NCBI GenBank assembly: GCA_036785705.1
Contig: JAWUZG010000136.1
Location: forward strand, 2,480,001-2,544,000
DNA: 64,000 nucleotides
Source: Acanthornis magna
Lineage: Eukaryota > Chordata > Aves > Passeriformes > Acanthizidae
Direction: 5' to 3'
In this document: positions 40,201 to 51,808 of the stretch, one piece after another
How positions within the stretch are numbered: the stretch's first letter is position 1
Layout: the number at the start of each line of letters is the position of its first letter
The notes under the pieces: generated by a model
What the model was told of the DNA's origin: nothing
Seen by the model: the letters and a program-made list of their open reading frames with translations, nothing else
The model's database searches: none
Made by a program: the position numbers and the translations under genes

Positions 40201-42852
40201 TGCTGGAAAATTCCTGAATGTCCTTGAAAGAATAAAAACTTGGACTTAGTATTCTCTCAGATGTTACATGCCGGGCTTTGGTAGAGGAAGGAGGAGGCAG
40301 AATAAACGTCACTTTCAATCTGTTTCTTATTCATAACGTTCAGCTTGAAGACTTGGCCAACCTGGCTATGATGGGCTGTTAAATGGATTGGCCTAGGGCA
40401 AGAAAATGAAAGTAAGTGTGCTCTAAAAGTTTTGGGAATTTGGATCAGGGATTATTCCATCTGTTTAATGGCAGGACAGACACAATGTGGTTGATGAATG
40501 ATGGAAGAGCTTTTTATCACTGTGGTGTTAATGACATAATGAAGGTCTTTTAAGAGTGTAAATGTGGTATCCTATAAATCTGCTTCTATACATTTTCCTT
40601 CATTTATCAAATATTAAAGGGATTCTCACCTTCTGTTCTAGAAATTGCTGCAGAGCTACTGCATTGATTTAGGAGGACTTTTAGCTGCTTGGATGTCTAT
40701 TATACTTTACCACATTGGTGAGCAGGGTTTATTTCATCACATATTGAATTTAAAAGGTTTCAATATTGATAAAATCTGGGAAGATAGGTATGTAATAAAT
40801 TTCCTTATTTTAATAGGATTATTTCAGAGAACAAAGTGTGAGGAAAGGACTTGTACTAGGTTTATACTTGATAATCAGTTTAACCCTTTTGAGAATATAA
40901 CTCCTTGCAATCTGTGTAGCAGACAAGAGTGAGAGAAGACCCTTACCCCCTACATCCTTCAAAAAAGATTTCTGTTTGTTCCATCTTTCAGCTTTGAAAT
41001 GCAATTTGTTGAAAATTTTAGCAATCTTAATCCTTTGCAATTAATCCTTCCTAAAAAAAAAAAAAAAAAGCAACAGGAATGGGTTATTTTCTTATCATTG
41101 AAAATTATTTTTTCCTCTTTCTTGATCTTGCCTTTTAATTCCCACTTTCATTTATTTTCCTTTCTTCTTTCTGCATTTCCTAAGCAATACTTAATAAATT
41201 ATGATACACCAGTCTGAAATGTGCTATAAAGGAGAGATTATATTTGGAAGTTAAAAGATGATATGAAAAATGGTTGTACTACTTTTTATAGACAGATCAA
41301 AAGAACATGATGCAGTTACTGACACAGTTGCCTGGTGCAGTTAGGGAGACTCTTGAGTGCCTTTCAGGAGACACCTGCTCTCCATTTATGAAAGGGCTCA
41401 GGGTCCCTGTGGGTCCTGTGTCACACCAATAGCCTTGTCTTGGTGTTTCAGATAATTTAGGACATCTTAAATGGCACTGGGAAGTTACGGTTGGGAAGGG
41501 AACCGAGCCCAAAAGTGCGATTTTATTCCACGTTAAAAGCAAAACACGAATATTTACAAATGGGCTGCGTGTCCACACTCTCATCAGTCAGTAGAGATTT
41601 GGTACGATTCAGAAAGTCTGCAGTCCAAGGAGCTACTCAGGTGACAGTGTGCTCATCTACTCAGGGTAAGAGGGACCTCTAAAACATAATTAATTTTATT
41701 CTGTGAGGCTCACTAGCAATAAAAGGAACTTAGACATCCACCTTACAAGGTAGGCACTGACATTTAAGTGACTACAATCTCGAGCTGAGTATCAGACACA
41801 ATTTCCTACAGATTATAGTAAAGTATGAACTGTTTAAGTACCAGTGTAGATAAAAAATTTAAGTTTTTATTATCAGGTCTATAGAATTTGGACCAAGATA
41901 ATTCCAGTGACTTTGCTGTTTCATCTGTGCTGTCCTCTCCACAAGCACAGAGATAAGAAGGCACCCAGATAACCACAGACTAAGGTTGAAAGTGTTACTT
42001 TCTTGATTAAACGGCAATGTCACATTTTTACCATTGACTGAATTATGGCATGTCCTACTTCCAGACCAAAGTGCATCCACTGGCTGTCCTCAGAAATTCA
42101 GATGTTCTGTCCCTTAGGTATCACAATGCCTCACCTACAACTCAGAATATTTTGTCTTGTAATGTATAATAAAGAGAATATTGTTCCCTGTTTCCTCTTT
42201 TCAACATTAAAATTAATATATGGATATAAATTTTACTCAGTAACTAGAATACACTGACATTTTAAGCAATCCAGTTTTAGACTTAAGATAAAACCTAACT
42301 GGGCATAAAGAAATACTTCAGGCTGCAAAACTTATTTGTGTTATTTTCTCACAAAATACCAAGGAACAAGAAAGGAAATCTAAAATATAGAAGTACAATT
42401 ATTTCTTTCTCTCTTATGCACATGACCTCCTTCTTTCTTCAGACTATGTTAAATTTCCTGGTAAAATGAGAAATGGATATTCTCTTTATGCCTCTCAAAC
42501 TCGATATGATCAAAACTACAGTTTTTCTCATCTTAGAGTAATTTTGCCGAACATAAACAAATAGCATGTCAGGTTACACTAGGAAAAATAAACAAACACC
42601 TCCCCAGGCCACTTCTCACACTTTACAGAACAAAAAAAAAATAAAAATAAAAATTTAAAACTCAGAAACTTGCATTGCAAACTTAAATGGATGCAAGTAG
42701 CTTAAAGAAAAATTAATTTAAAAGATATTTCAGATCATCTATGTGGAAGCGGAATGCAAGTGGTAACGCAGTCCAGCTGGATCATGGAAATAACAAAGAG
42801 AAGAAAACTGGAAATCAAGTATGTCCAGAGCCAGAAAAGGATCTAGATACAT
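37201..42852. other. Unique AT-rich DNA, no gene seen
   Basis: Features are limited to simple sequence: A-rich AAC/AAAAAG-type sequence at 37600-37665, ATTT repeats near 40171-40196 and an A-run near 41054-41069. A purine-rich AGAGA patch runs from about 38730 to 38830. Short frames have no family resemblance. Confidence 0.5.
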
Positions 42853-43240
42853 AAGAAAGGGATCTTAAGCACAACTCTGGCTCATAATCTTAAGAACATC
42901 ATTCTAGAACCTGGAATTCTTCAGGCACACAATAACCTCCCCAGAAATCCTCCCTAGGACTGTCTGCATCTCTTTCCAGAGTTGAGTAAATCCAAATCAG
43001 ACTTCTGTATGCACCCAACTGGATATACAGAATCCATTGCAATAACTGACCTAAGCATTGCAAAGGTCAAAATTTTAGAGATATGGTCAGAGAGAGAAAG
43101 AGCTTTGTCTTACCCATAATGTTTCTTTAGGTGGGATAACCATCAGCTCAAGGCCCACGGCTCTGTGCATTGGGTTGGGATCATGGACCGTGTGTTTCCC
43201 CAGCGCCCAGGGTCAGTCAGTGCATCCCAGGGTCTGTCAG
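42853..43240 (+). repeat. Duplicated block, copy A
   Basis: It matches 49866-50252 in direct orientation at an offset of about 7011 bp, with high identity by eye (roughly nine bases in ten) and a few 1-3 base indels. Shared anchors include ggatatacagaatccattgc and ggttgggatcatgga. Its right end is the first two units of the 20-bp minisatellite. I do not recognise the block as a named repeat. Confidence 0.92.
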
Positions 43241-43960
43241 TCCATCCCAGGGTCTGTCAGTCCATCCCTGAGTCTGTCAGTCCATCCCTGAGTCTGTCAG
43301 TCCATCCCAGGGTCTGTCAGTCCATCCCTGACTCTGTCAGTCCATCCTGGGGTCTGTCAGCTCATCCCAGGGTCTGTCAGTCCATCCCTGACTCTGTCAG
43401 TCCATCCCTGAGTCTGTCAGTCCATCCCTGAGTCTGTCAGTCCATCCCTGGGTCTGTCAGTCCATCCCAGGCTCTGTCAGTCCGTCCCAGGATCTGTCAG
43501 TCCATCCCTGACTCTGTCAGTCCATCCCTGGGTCTGTCAGTCCATCCCTGAGTCTGTCAGCTCATCCCAGGGTTTTTCAGTCCATCCCAGGGTCTGTCAG
43601 TCCATCCCAGGTTCAGTCAGTCCATCCCTGACTCTGTCATTCCATCCCAAGGTCTGTCAGTCCATCCCTGAGTCTGTCAGTCCATCCCAGGGTCTGTCAG
43701 TCCATCCTGGGGTCTGTCAGCTCATCCCAGGGTCAGTCAGTCCATCCCAAGGTCTGTCAGTCCATCCCAGGGTCTGTCGGTCCATCCCTGACTCTGTCAG
43801 TCCATCCCAGGGTCTGTCAGTCCATCCCAGGGTCCGTCAGTCCATCCCAGGGTCCGTCAGTCCATCCCAGGGTCTGTCAGTCCATCCCAGGGTCCGTCAG
43901 TCCATCCCAGGGTCCGTCAGTCCATCCCAGGGTCTGTCAGTCCATCCCAGGGTCCGTCAG
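43201..43960 (+). repeat. Phased 20-bp minisatellite, 38 units
   Basis: Unit consensus is tccatcccagggtctgtcag. All 38 units are exactly 20 bp, with no indel across 760 bp. Variants include ccctgagtctgtcag, ccctgactctgtcag, a ctcatccc start and ggtccgtcag. From 43801 the units form a 60-bp higher-order pattern (ggtctg, ggtccg, ggtccg), repeated twice and then truncated. A degenerate unit follows at 43961. The ORF inside (43165-43431) is a by-product of the repeat. Confidence 0.97.
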
Positions 43961-44340
43961 TCCCTGCCAGGAGTGGTTCTGCCGCCCTTTGCAGGCTGTC
44001 CCCTGAGGGGTCAGGGTGAGAAGCAGAGCCCATCACCTCCTTCACCACCCTCTCGTCACCAATGGCACCCTGTGGGATGGAATGGCATTCCTTTGGGCAA
44101 ACCCAGCCCGTCCACCCTTTCCTGATTTCCTGCCCTTTCACCCCAGACCTGCCCAGGGGCCACCCATGGCCATGTCCTTCCCCTGGGACAGGAGCAGGGC
44201 CGGGCCTAGGCCGGACAGTGCCTCCCCCGTGCCGAGTCAGGGCCTGGCTGGTGTCACCCCTGGGAACAGCCAGTGTCACCTCCTGGGGATCAGTGTCTCA
44301 TCCCTGGGCTCCTGCTGGGGGAACTGGTGCCTAAAACAGG
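43961..44340. other. GC-rich unique sequence after the minisatellite
   Basis: GC-rich sequence with open frames on both strands (for example 44016-44348 plus and 43917-44279 minus), as expected for GC-rich DNA. I see no protein family match and no repeat I can name. Confidence 0.5.
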
Positions 44341-44344
44341 CTGT

Positions 44345-44745
44345 CTGAAACAGAAACCAAGACAAATTAGGAGTATAAAAAGCAGACAAACGTATTCAAG
44401 GCCTTCAAGGTACATTCGCGCAAGCAAAGTCCTCCTCATGGGACTACACCCACAATGGACCCTGGGTCACGAGCTCCTCACCTTTTATAAGTTCTGTCAT
44501 ATTAGGATATTGGCCCTTAATTCTCCAATCACACCCTTAGGTGATGATGTTAACCACCCCAGGCCTGCTCTCCACAACTCACAGCTCTTTACAGATTTTG
44601 GGGCCCTAGGACAACGAATATGTCCTTGAATCTGTATTCAGAGAGTCTTGTTTTGGCTAAAGCTGCTGCGAACAGAGGATTTTAGCACTTTCTAAGAAGC
44701 ACAGAACTACACCAAGTTACAGATACGTGAAGAGAAAAAATCCAG
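44345..44745 (-). mobile_element. Probable solo LTR-like segment
   Basis: Read on the minus strand, this stretch has promoter order: a CCAAT box (44509-44513), a TATA box ttataaaagg (44481-44490), then a transcribed-leader-like region and a T-rich end near ggtttctgtttcagac. The size of about 400 bp and the U3-R-U5-like order suggest an endogenous-retrovirus LTR. I could not define clean TG...CA ends, a target-site duplication or internal viral genes, so the assignment is tentative. Confidence 0.35.
44482..44513 (-). promoter_or_regulatory. CCAAT plus TATA box pair (minus strand)
   Basis: On the minus strand gccaatatcc is followed about 20 bp later by acttataaaagg, a spacing tighter than usual but still promoter-like. 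If active, transcription would start near 44455 and run left, towards the minisatellite. Confidence 0.35.
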
Positions 44746-44814
44746 AAATTTTTACGGCATCAGGACAAGGCTGAAGGGACTGGGGAGGCTGAGGGGACTG
44801 GGGGGGACTGAGGG

Positions 44815-45290
44815 ACAAGGAAGACATTGAGGGGCTGGAGTGTGTCCAGAGAAGGGAACAGAGCTGGGGAAGAGGCTGGAGCACCAGGAGTGGCCGAGGG
44901 AGCTGGGAAAGGGCTCAGCCTGGCAAAGAAGGCTCGGGGGGACCTTCTCACTCTCCACAACTCCTGACAGGAGGGTGCAGCCAGGTGGGGGTCAGGCTCT
45001 GCTCCCAGGGAACAAGGGACAGGACAAGGGAGAACGGCCTCAAGCTGTGCCAGAGGAGGTTTAGATTGGATATTAGGAAAAATTTCTTCACTGAAAAGAT
45101 GGCCAAGCATTGTAACGAGTTACCCACAGAAGTGGTAGAGCCACCATCCCTGAAACCGTTCAAAAACCATTTGGATGTGGTACCTGGGGATATGGTTTAG
45201 TGCTGAACATGGTTTAGCAGTGCTGGGTTAATGGTTGGAGCTGATGATCTTAGAGGTCTTTTCCAACAGTATCCATTCCATGATCCTATA
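44815..45290 (+). mobile_element. CR1 LINE 3' fragment
   Basis: Sense CR1 order: ggctggagtgtgtccagaga, gagctgggaaagggctcagc, aggtttagattggatattag, aaatttcttcactgaaaag, then gatgatcttagaggtctttt and a diverged octamer tail (ccattccatgatcctatagg). The frame is broken. A short GGACTGGGG-type repeat precedes it at 44770-44815. Confidence 0.88.
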
Positions 45291-48200
45291 GGATATTCCT
45301 CTGAGAGATGGGGGAGGAAACTCAACACCTTTCTCAGTCTCAGGGACACTCAACAAAAACTACTTCCAGGAAGATCTTAATCAAAAAGGAACTCTTGTTC
45401 CAAATGTGCCTCTGTATTGAAAAAATTCTGATTTTATCTGTTCAGATGAAAACCCCAAGATGTACAATTCTGCACAGAGCACAGCAGGCGAAAATCCAAG
45501 CTTATGTACAGAAAGCACATTTAGATTGAAGAGTGCTGAACAAAAGTCTGCTCCAACTTAACTATGCACAATCATTGCTTTAAAACAGTTTTAAGTCATA
45601 CCTTTTACAGTCTTTCAGAAGTATCTATTGCTGTGTACATTCAAAGCAAATAACGTAGAAAAATGTGGAAAACAGTAATCCTTACAAAAAATATTCTGTT
45701 TTAGTCTAGTTTTCTAACAACTACTTAGTGGAGCAAAGGCTGAGTTCAGTTCCCAGTTCTGACATTTTCTAAAATGCCCCTTTTCAAGCCAAAATCCAGC
45801 AGCTGTATTTATGACTGAAAATTCAGAGCGTGGGTCAGGCACTGTAATCACACAGCTGAGCTAATGGTTTTGCTGCATAAAAAGGGTTGTGGGTAATGTA
45901 TTAAAGAGTCACTATGGGTTTGGAATAAGAAGTCAGATGAGATCATTCAAATCAAATCATAGCAAAAAAGTCCCTGATCAACTAATTCAGAACTTTTTGG
46001 GCTTTAAATATTTTCCTGTAGCTCATTTCCCTATTGAGCTTTTGAAGCTTTCACATCTCAATCTCTCCTGCAAATAGAAGCCATCTGATTTTCTCATTTC
46101 AGTCTCTTTGAGACCACTGCCAGGCAATTCTCATGGCCCACAGGATCTGGGCCCCAGAATGGACATACCACTGTAATGGAAAAGTTATTTTCATAATAAT
46201 ACCAACAGAATGGCAGGGAGGCAAACTGCAATACAGAGAGAAGTTCCAGGGTGATTTTCAGTTGAGATTTGCTATCAGGTTCATATGCTTTGGGTGAGTT
46301 TGATGCAAACTATTACACTTTTAAAAGATTATCTGAAATGAGCCTGGAAATCTCTTGTTCCCTATTGCTAATTACGATGGCACAAGACCAATCTTTGAGT
46401 TCTTGTGTCTAGAGCAATTTTGTATGCAGGCCGCAGCAGTGTGAACCTCCATTAAACATGTCCTGATGTGCTAATTTACCTCACTGAGTTTGGAAAGACG
46501 AAAATGGCACCACTGAGACTGGCAGCTTTCAAAGGGCTCAAGCGAGCCAGCAAATGCGTTGCCCAGAGACACCTCATTCCTGCCCTGTTTATCACAGGTA
46601 AACACATCCTGCAGGACGAGAGAAGGAAGACTGAAGTCAATAAATCACTTGGAAAATCTCTGAGCAGGGTGTGTAACACAGTTCCCTCTTTAGCAAATGC
46701 CAATGGGCCCAACTTTCAATTCATCCAATCTCCCAATTTATTAATTGCTCTCTTAGTGAAGACATTGCTGGAAAGCCCAGTACAAATGGTGAAGGATTGT
46801 TCTGGGATGAAAAAAGAGTGGCATGTAAGGAGTGCCTTAGTACTCACTTTCCACAGAGAATGATTTAGGAAAGGTGTGTCCTTGTGATTCTCAGGTGGGG
46901 AGAGAATCCTGGATTACTGTTGCTGTGCTCCGACACAGATAAATGGGACACCTTAGTACTACTCTGAGAAGGATAAGAGGCTACACTGGTCTGGGACAAG
47001 AAATGAAAGTTCATTTTCTTCCAAGGTTTTTCTGCTAAACATTCAGACTTTCACTATAAAGCCATATTTTTTCCTGCAAACCCTTTTTTCTATACTTTCT
47101 GGACTGAAAAGTCCAAAAATTACTGGATCATTTGGCACCTTAAAATATAGAGTGTTATTATAAAAGGTACAAGAGAGTGAATGTGGAAATTTTGACTCAT
47201 GCCACAATAAGGTAGTATGGGTAGGACAGAGCATAAAGAGGTGCCTGAGATAACCAAAAATACTGTATAGGGAAAAGTTTTTCAGAAACTTTCTATAGAT
47301 ACTATAAGGCATAAGGTGATTGTGCAGCAAACATTAATAAAAAAATACTCCAGGCTATGAAAAATAAATAAAAAATAAGAACATGTGTTATCTTCTCAGT
47401 GAACCCTAATACCTACTGGGAGAAGGCAAGTAGAGTCGATTGCATTACTTTTTCATCATTATTACTTATGAGGAGGTTCCTCATTGTATGTCTATATATT
47501 TAGGCCCTGTGGTTTTAGTGCTTGAAAACAGCTGCAAAATACAGCTGACTTTTGCAGCAGGCCCTGGAAAAAATCAGCCCTGGCAGTAGAACTAGCTGTT
47601 TCTAAGTTCATAGAAGCAGTCATTAAGGAAAATGCCAGCTCTAAATTTATTTTCCCTGTTTCTTTCCCCTTTATCATCTGTTATGAATTGCTCCCCAATG
47701 GATTTACCATTTTAATTTCATCTGGACACAGATGTGAACAAGTCTTTCAGACCACTGCCTTGGCAAGAACTTCTGCCCATTCAGGACTGGGTAAGAAAAA
47801 ACGAGTAATTCCAGGATTTATGTGGTTTTGTATCAAGATGAATGTTTTCTTTATAAAAAGATTTGCAGCATGTGAAGAGATAAATTCAGTCAAATATGTT
47901 AATTAATGTATTTCTGAGTTAATTGTAAGTGTGGGAGAAACACTGGAGACGGCATCTGTCTTGAACCCACAAATACAAGAAGGAAGAAGTCACCACCTGA
48001 GGTTGGATTGGTCTCAAGATATCACAGTTCATGCTGTTTAATTGCCTGGACTTTTAGGTAATGATACCCAAATTACAGTTGGCTAATTCCTTACACCCAG
48101 TACAACTTAAAGTCCTCCTCTAATTATTAAACACCCTCAGAAATGCAGTTCTTAGCTCTTTGTCTCTAATGAGGCCAATACATTACTCTTCTGACAGAAA

Positions 48201-48326
48201 GATTTTTTTTCACACCTGCTGGACCACATAAACTTTTAAATCTTGCTTCATTCAGCATGATTTGCTCAGAGTGGGTCTGTTTTCTCAAGGGCTTTATGCA
48301 GCTCAGGGCACCAGGAGAGACAGAGA
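45291..48326. other. Unique DNA, no gene supported
   Basis: A 131-codon frame (46468-46863) starts at GTG, with an internal ATG at 46504. It has no domain I know, and the opposite strand is also open at 46476-46712. No repeat family is recognised. Confidence 0.45.
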
Positions 48327-48425
48327 ATGGTTGTCAGTGCAATGGCAGCAGTCAAACAATTACTGCTGTTCCTGATCCTGCAGCTCTCTGCAAGTGGGAA
48401 CTCCAGGACTTTTATCATTAACAAT
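48327..48425 (+). CDS. Candidate first exon encoding a signal peptide
   Basis: An ATG in strong Kozak context (A at -3, G at +4) opens 33 codons. They contain a basic residue, a hydrophobic core (KQLLLFLILQLS) and small residues ASG at a plausible signal-peptidase site. The segment ends RTFIINN at a gtaagg splice-donor-like site in phase 0 (GT at 48426-48427). The frame does not close there but runs on to 48656 with unremarkable sequence. I found no partner exon downstream and cannot name a gene. The sequence and site are seen; a secreted or membrane protein exon is inference. Confidence 0.22.
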
Positions 48426-48656
48426 GTAAGGCAGAGATCACACTGCCTAATTAAATTTATTCCTCTATTTATTCAGGCCTCTGAACAAATACAGACATAT
48501 ATTTACATATCTCTATATTCATATGTATTGATAAACACATTTGACTGTTGTACGGCATCTAAATTTATGTTTATCCGAGCACTGCAGAAAAGTAGCTCCT
48601 CAGGGCTCATCTGTCCTGCACTGAGAAATATTTTTACAATTCCCAAGGAGCCTTAA

Positions 48657-49865
48657 GCAACAACTCAGACCAGCACAACTGCAAAGCTCAAGACCACCTT
48701 CGTTTTGAGATGTGCCCACCTGAAAGTTCATCCAAATGTTATCAGTGTTTACAATTTACCATATTAAAACTGCAGATTAGATCCAAGTGTGCCTAAATTT
48801 AGATCTCTTCCATTCCTGTTTATAATTTGCATTTTAGAAAAAGGCAACAAAATAAGACATAAAGCAATCATAACAAATAACAGCATATCTAATTATAGGT
48901 GACATTAATCTCAATTTTAGTAGTATACCTTCTGATGTTTGCTGCGATTTACATAAGTGTCAGTCATAAGGCTGGCTATTGATCCATCACATCAATAAAG
49001 CAGGTGCTGCAGATTCATTTATTACTCACAGGATGAAATTCCCGAGGGACTCACATCATATGTGTTTTACCAGTCAAACAGACAAGTCACTGAACAGAAC
49101 AGGACTGAGTTAAAATCCAGAAGTTTCAGGAGTTTATTGCAGGCTACTAAAAAGATTGATGCTACCCACCAAGCCAAGCTTCCTCACACACCTAAAAGAG
49201 TTTAATACAGGGTTTAGGGCTTGTACCTAAATATTTTGCAGTCCTCCTAGTAAGGCTGAATATCAAAGTGCAAAGCTAAAGTACAGTAAGAGTTTTATGG
49301 GAACAGTCTGTTAAGATGCAAAAATGATTTGCAAATGTTGTCCTCAGCTCCTTATGCATTTCTAATGCAACAAGCTGAAAAGGGCTGATAATCATGAAAC
49401 TGCATTAAATGTGCTATGAGATAAGTCAAATACCTTTCAGAAATTCTAATAAATTCTTTTCATAATTTATTAGCATAATCTGCCCTGTGGATCTCATTTT
49501 TACCTATTAGAGAACTTGTCTAAGATCAAACAAAAGAACTTTTCTGTTCTACTGGCATGCTGAGTGGAATTCATTATTAAACACTGTGCTAGGTTAATCT
49601 GATTTGGGGTGAAAAAAATAGAGATGTAAGAGATGCTTTTATAAAGATAACTGAAATTAGATAACTAAAAGAAAAAGCCCACCAGAAGAAAGCAGAAGCT
49701 TGTGAATTTTTATTTTCTTTTTCCCCAAAACTTCTCCTTTGAAAGCAGTGCAGATTTGGTTGACTGAACTGTCCAGTTGTCAGACTTGAACTATGTAGCG
49801 TGCAATGCCTAATACATTCCTTCATCTTCCTTAAGAAAATCAAAAAGCCGAATGGAGCTCGTTTC
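48657..49865. other. AT-rich unique DNA, no gene seen
   Basis: Short frames only. Sequence immediately left of 49866 does not match the corresponding flank of copy A, so the duplication border lies near here. Confidence 0.5.
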
Positions 49866-50252
49866 AGAAAAGATCTTTGCAGCACGACTCTGGCACTTAA
49901 CCTTAAGAACATCATTTTGGATCCTGACTTTCTTCAGGCACATGATAACATCCCAGAAATCCTCCCTAGAACTGCCTGCATCTCTTTCCAGAGTTGAGTA
50001 AATCCAAATCTGACTTCTGCATGCACCCAACTGGATATACAGAATCCATTGCAATAACTGACCTAAGTATTGCAAAGGTCAAAATTTTAGATATATGGTC
50101 AGGGAGAGAAAGAGTTTGTCTTACATGTGATGTTTCTTTATGTGGGGTAACCATCATCCCAAAGGCCACGGCTCTGTGAATTGGGTTGGGATCATGGACT
50201 GTGTGTTTCCCTAGTGCCCAGGGTCAGTCAGTGCATCCCAGGACTCTGTCAG
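49866..50252 (+). repeat. Duplicated block, copy B
   Basis: Partner of 42853-43240. The match runs through gatcatggactgtgtgtttcc to gggtcagtcagtgcatccca and then ggactctgtcag, which is the minisatellite unit present only as a seed. Beyond it the two loci diverge. The minus strand of this copy is open for 88 codons (49809-50075). The corresponding frame in copy A is broken, so I do not call it a gene. Confidence 0.92.
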
Positions 50253-51456
50253 TGCCAGCACCCCCCTTGGGGCTGGGGACAGAAGGCTCAGGGCTCCCAG
50301 GGGTGTCAGGTGCCCAGAAAGGCTTTGGGGATGTGCCAGGTGCCCAGGGTTTTATGGAACACTGTCGTATGGCAGGGATGGGGCCCCGGGAGACTCTGCT
50401 TGGGTGTCTTTTCCCATTTCATGGGGCACAGCCCAGCCAAGGGATGGCCATCAGGGTGGCTTGGGCTGCCCACTTTGTCAGGAGAGCCCCAGGGAACTCC
50501 TGCTCAGTGGTGTTGTATTTGGGGTGATGATGCCGAGAACTCATTGAGAGGGTGTGGGGATGGAGTCGGGGCTTGCCAGCAGGTGATGGGGCTCTGGTGG
50601 CTGTGACATCACAGAGGATGGGTTCCAATGGATCTGTGTCCCTAAGGACCACACCAGGCAGCCCCCCTGCAGCTGGCCTTGGGTGATTCGTGTGTTACCT
50701 GCACAGGGAAGGTTGAGGTGGATGGGGACTGGACAGATTCCCAGGGGGTTCCTAACCCTGAGTGAGGGCTGAGCCCTTCAGAGCAGGGCAAGGTTCTGCC
50801 CTTGGGGCTGGTGACAGTGGAACTTGGGGCTCTCTGTGGTGGCTTTGGGGCCTGTTCCTGCTTTGCCAAGAGTCCCCCTGGGATCCCCTGTGGTGGGTTT
50901 GGACTTGGTGTCCAGAACTCACTGAGCAGGGGCAGGGTCCAGGTCTGGAGTTTGTCAGGCGGTGCTGCAGCTCTGGTGGCTGTGACATTGCAGAGAACAG
51001 GTCACAGTGGGAGCCATCCCCAGGGACAGCACCAGGCAGCCCCTGCAGCTGGACTTGGGCAATTGGTGAGTGCCCAGGGCAGGCTGCAATGGATGGGGAG
51101 CAGGACAGGTGCCATGGGGGTTTCTAACCCTGAGCGAGGGCTGAGCCCCTCAGGGCAGGGCACAGTGCCACTCTCTGGGCTGGGGGCAGAAGGGCTCAGT
51201 GCTCCCAATGGCGCCAGAGAGGCTCTGGGGTGTGCCAGGTGCCCCTGGCTCCATGGAATGCTCCAGCATGGCAGGGGTGGGGCCTCGGGAGACTCTGCTT
51301 TGTGTCTTTGCCCTTTCATGGGCACAGCGCAGCCAGGGGATGACCATCAGGGTGGCTTGGGCAGGATGGGCACTGTGCTGTCTCCAGCCAGGGACTGTGG
51401 TCCCTTCAAGCCTGTCTGCCCAGAGCTGCTGGATAAACCTTTCTCCCATCTCCCCT
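50253..51456 (+). repeat. GC-rich, imperfect tandem duplication upstream of the gene
   Basis: A unit of about 370-385 bp occurs twice (about 50480-50850 and 50865-51220). Shared landmarks are ctctggtggctgtgacat, caccaggcagcccc and aaccctgagtgagggctgag. A second module of about 175 bp (about 50290-50465 and 51195-51370) carries gggagactctgctt and catcagggtggcttggg. The order is module X, unit Y, unit Y, module X, consistent with unequal exchange and partial loss. Open frames here (for example 50802-51458) are GC-rich artefacts. The stretch may hold the 5' intron or promoter of the gene to the right. Confidence 0.8.
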
Positions 51457-51459
51457 AGG
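51438..51459 (+). other. Probable 3' splice site before the ORF
   Basis: A pyrimidine-rich run, ctttctcccatctcccctag, ends in AG at 51457-51458, three bases before the ATG context (gcc ATG G). This suggests that the coding part lies on one exon whose 5' untranslated exon is further left. The upstream exon was not located. Confidence 0.6.
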
Positions 51460-51461
51460 CC

Positions 51462-51775
51462 ATGGCTGTAGCAATCACGTTCTTTGTGGTTGTGCTGACC
51501 ATCCTGTTCAAGCAGACAAAAGATCTATGGGTTGATGCAGCCACAATCCAGAGGATACAGCAGAGCAAGGCCTTTCTGCATCACGAGATGATGCAGCTTC
51601 TCCAGAAATTTACATGGATCAAGTCCCTGAAAGAAGACCCAGTCCTCTCTGGGTGGCAGCTCTGTCTCTTTTGGGCTGCTGCAGCAGTCATGCTCATGGA
51701 GATCTGCTGGTTCGCCTGGAAAAAGATGTTTACCCATTGCACCTGCAATGTGCAGGACAGTTCCAGCAGTGAGGA

Positions 51776-51808
<33 letters not shown>

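Noticed and set aside
43165..43431. Plus ORF with repeated SVHPRVCQSIP-type peptide
   Set aside because: Produced by the 20-bp minisatellite; it ends within the array where the repeat phase and variants bring a stop.
49809..50075. 88-codon minus ORF over duplicated block B
   Set aside because: The corresponding frame is broken in copy A and I recognise no family; it may be part of an unknown repeat.
50802..51458. 218-codon plus ORF just left of the ITPRIPL1-like gene
   Set aside because: It lies in GC-rich internally duplicated sequence, in another frame, ends at the splice-acceptor region and shows no domain.
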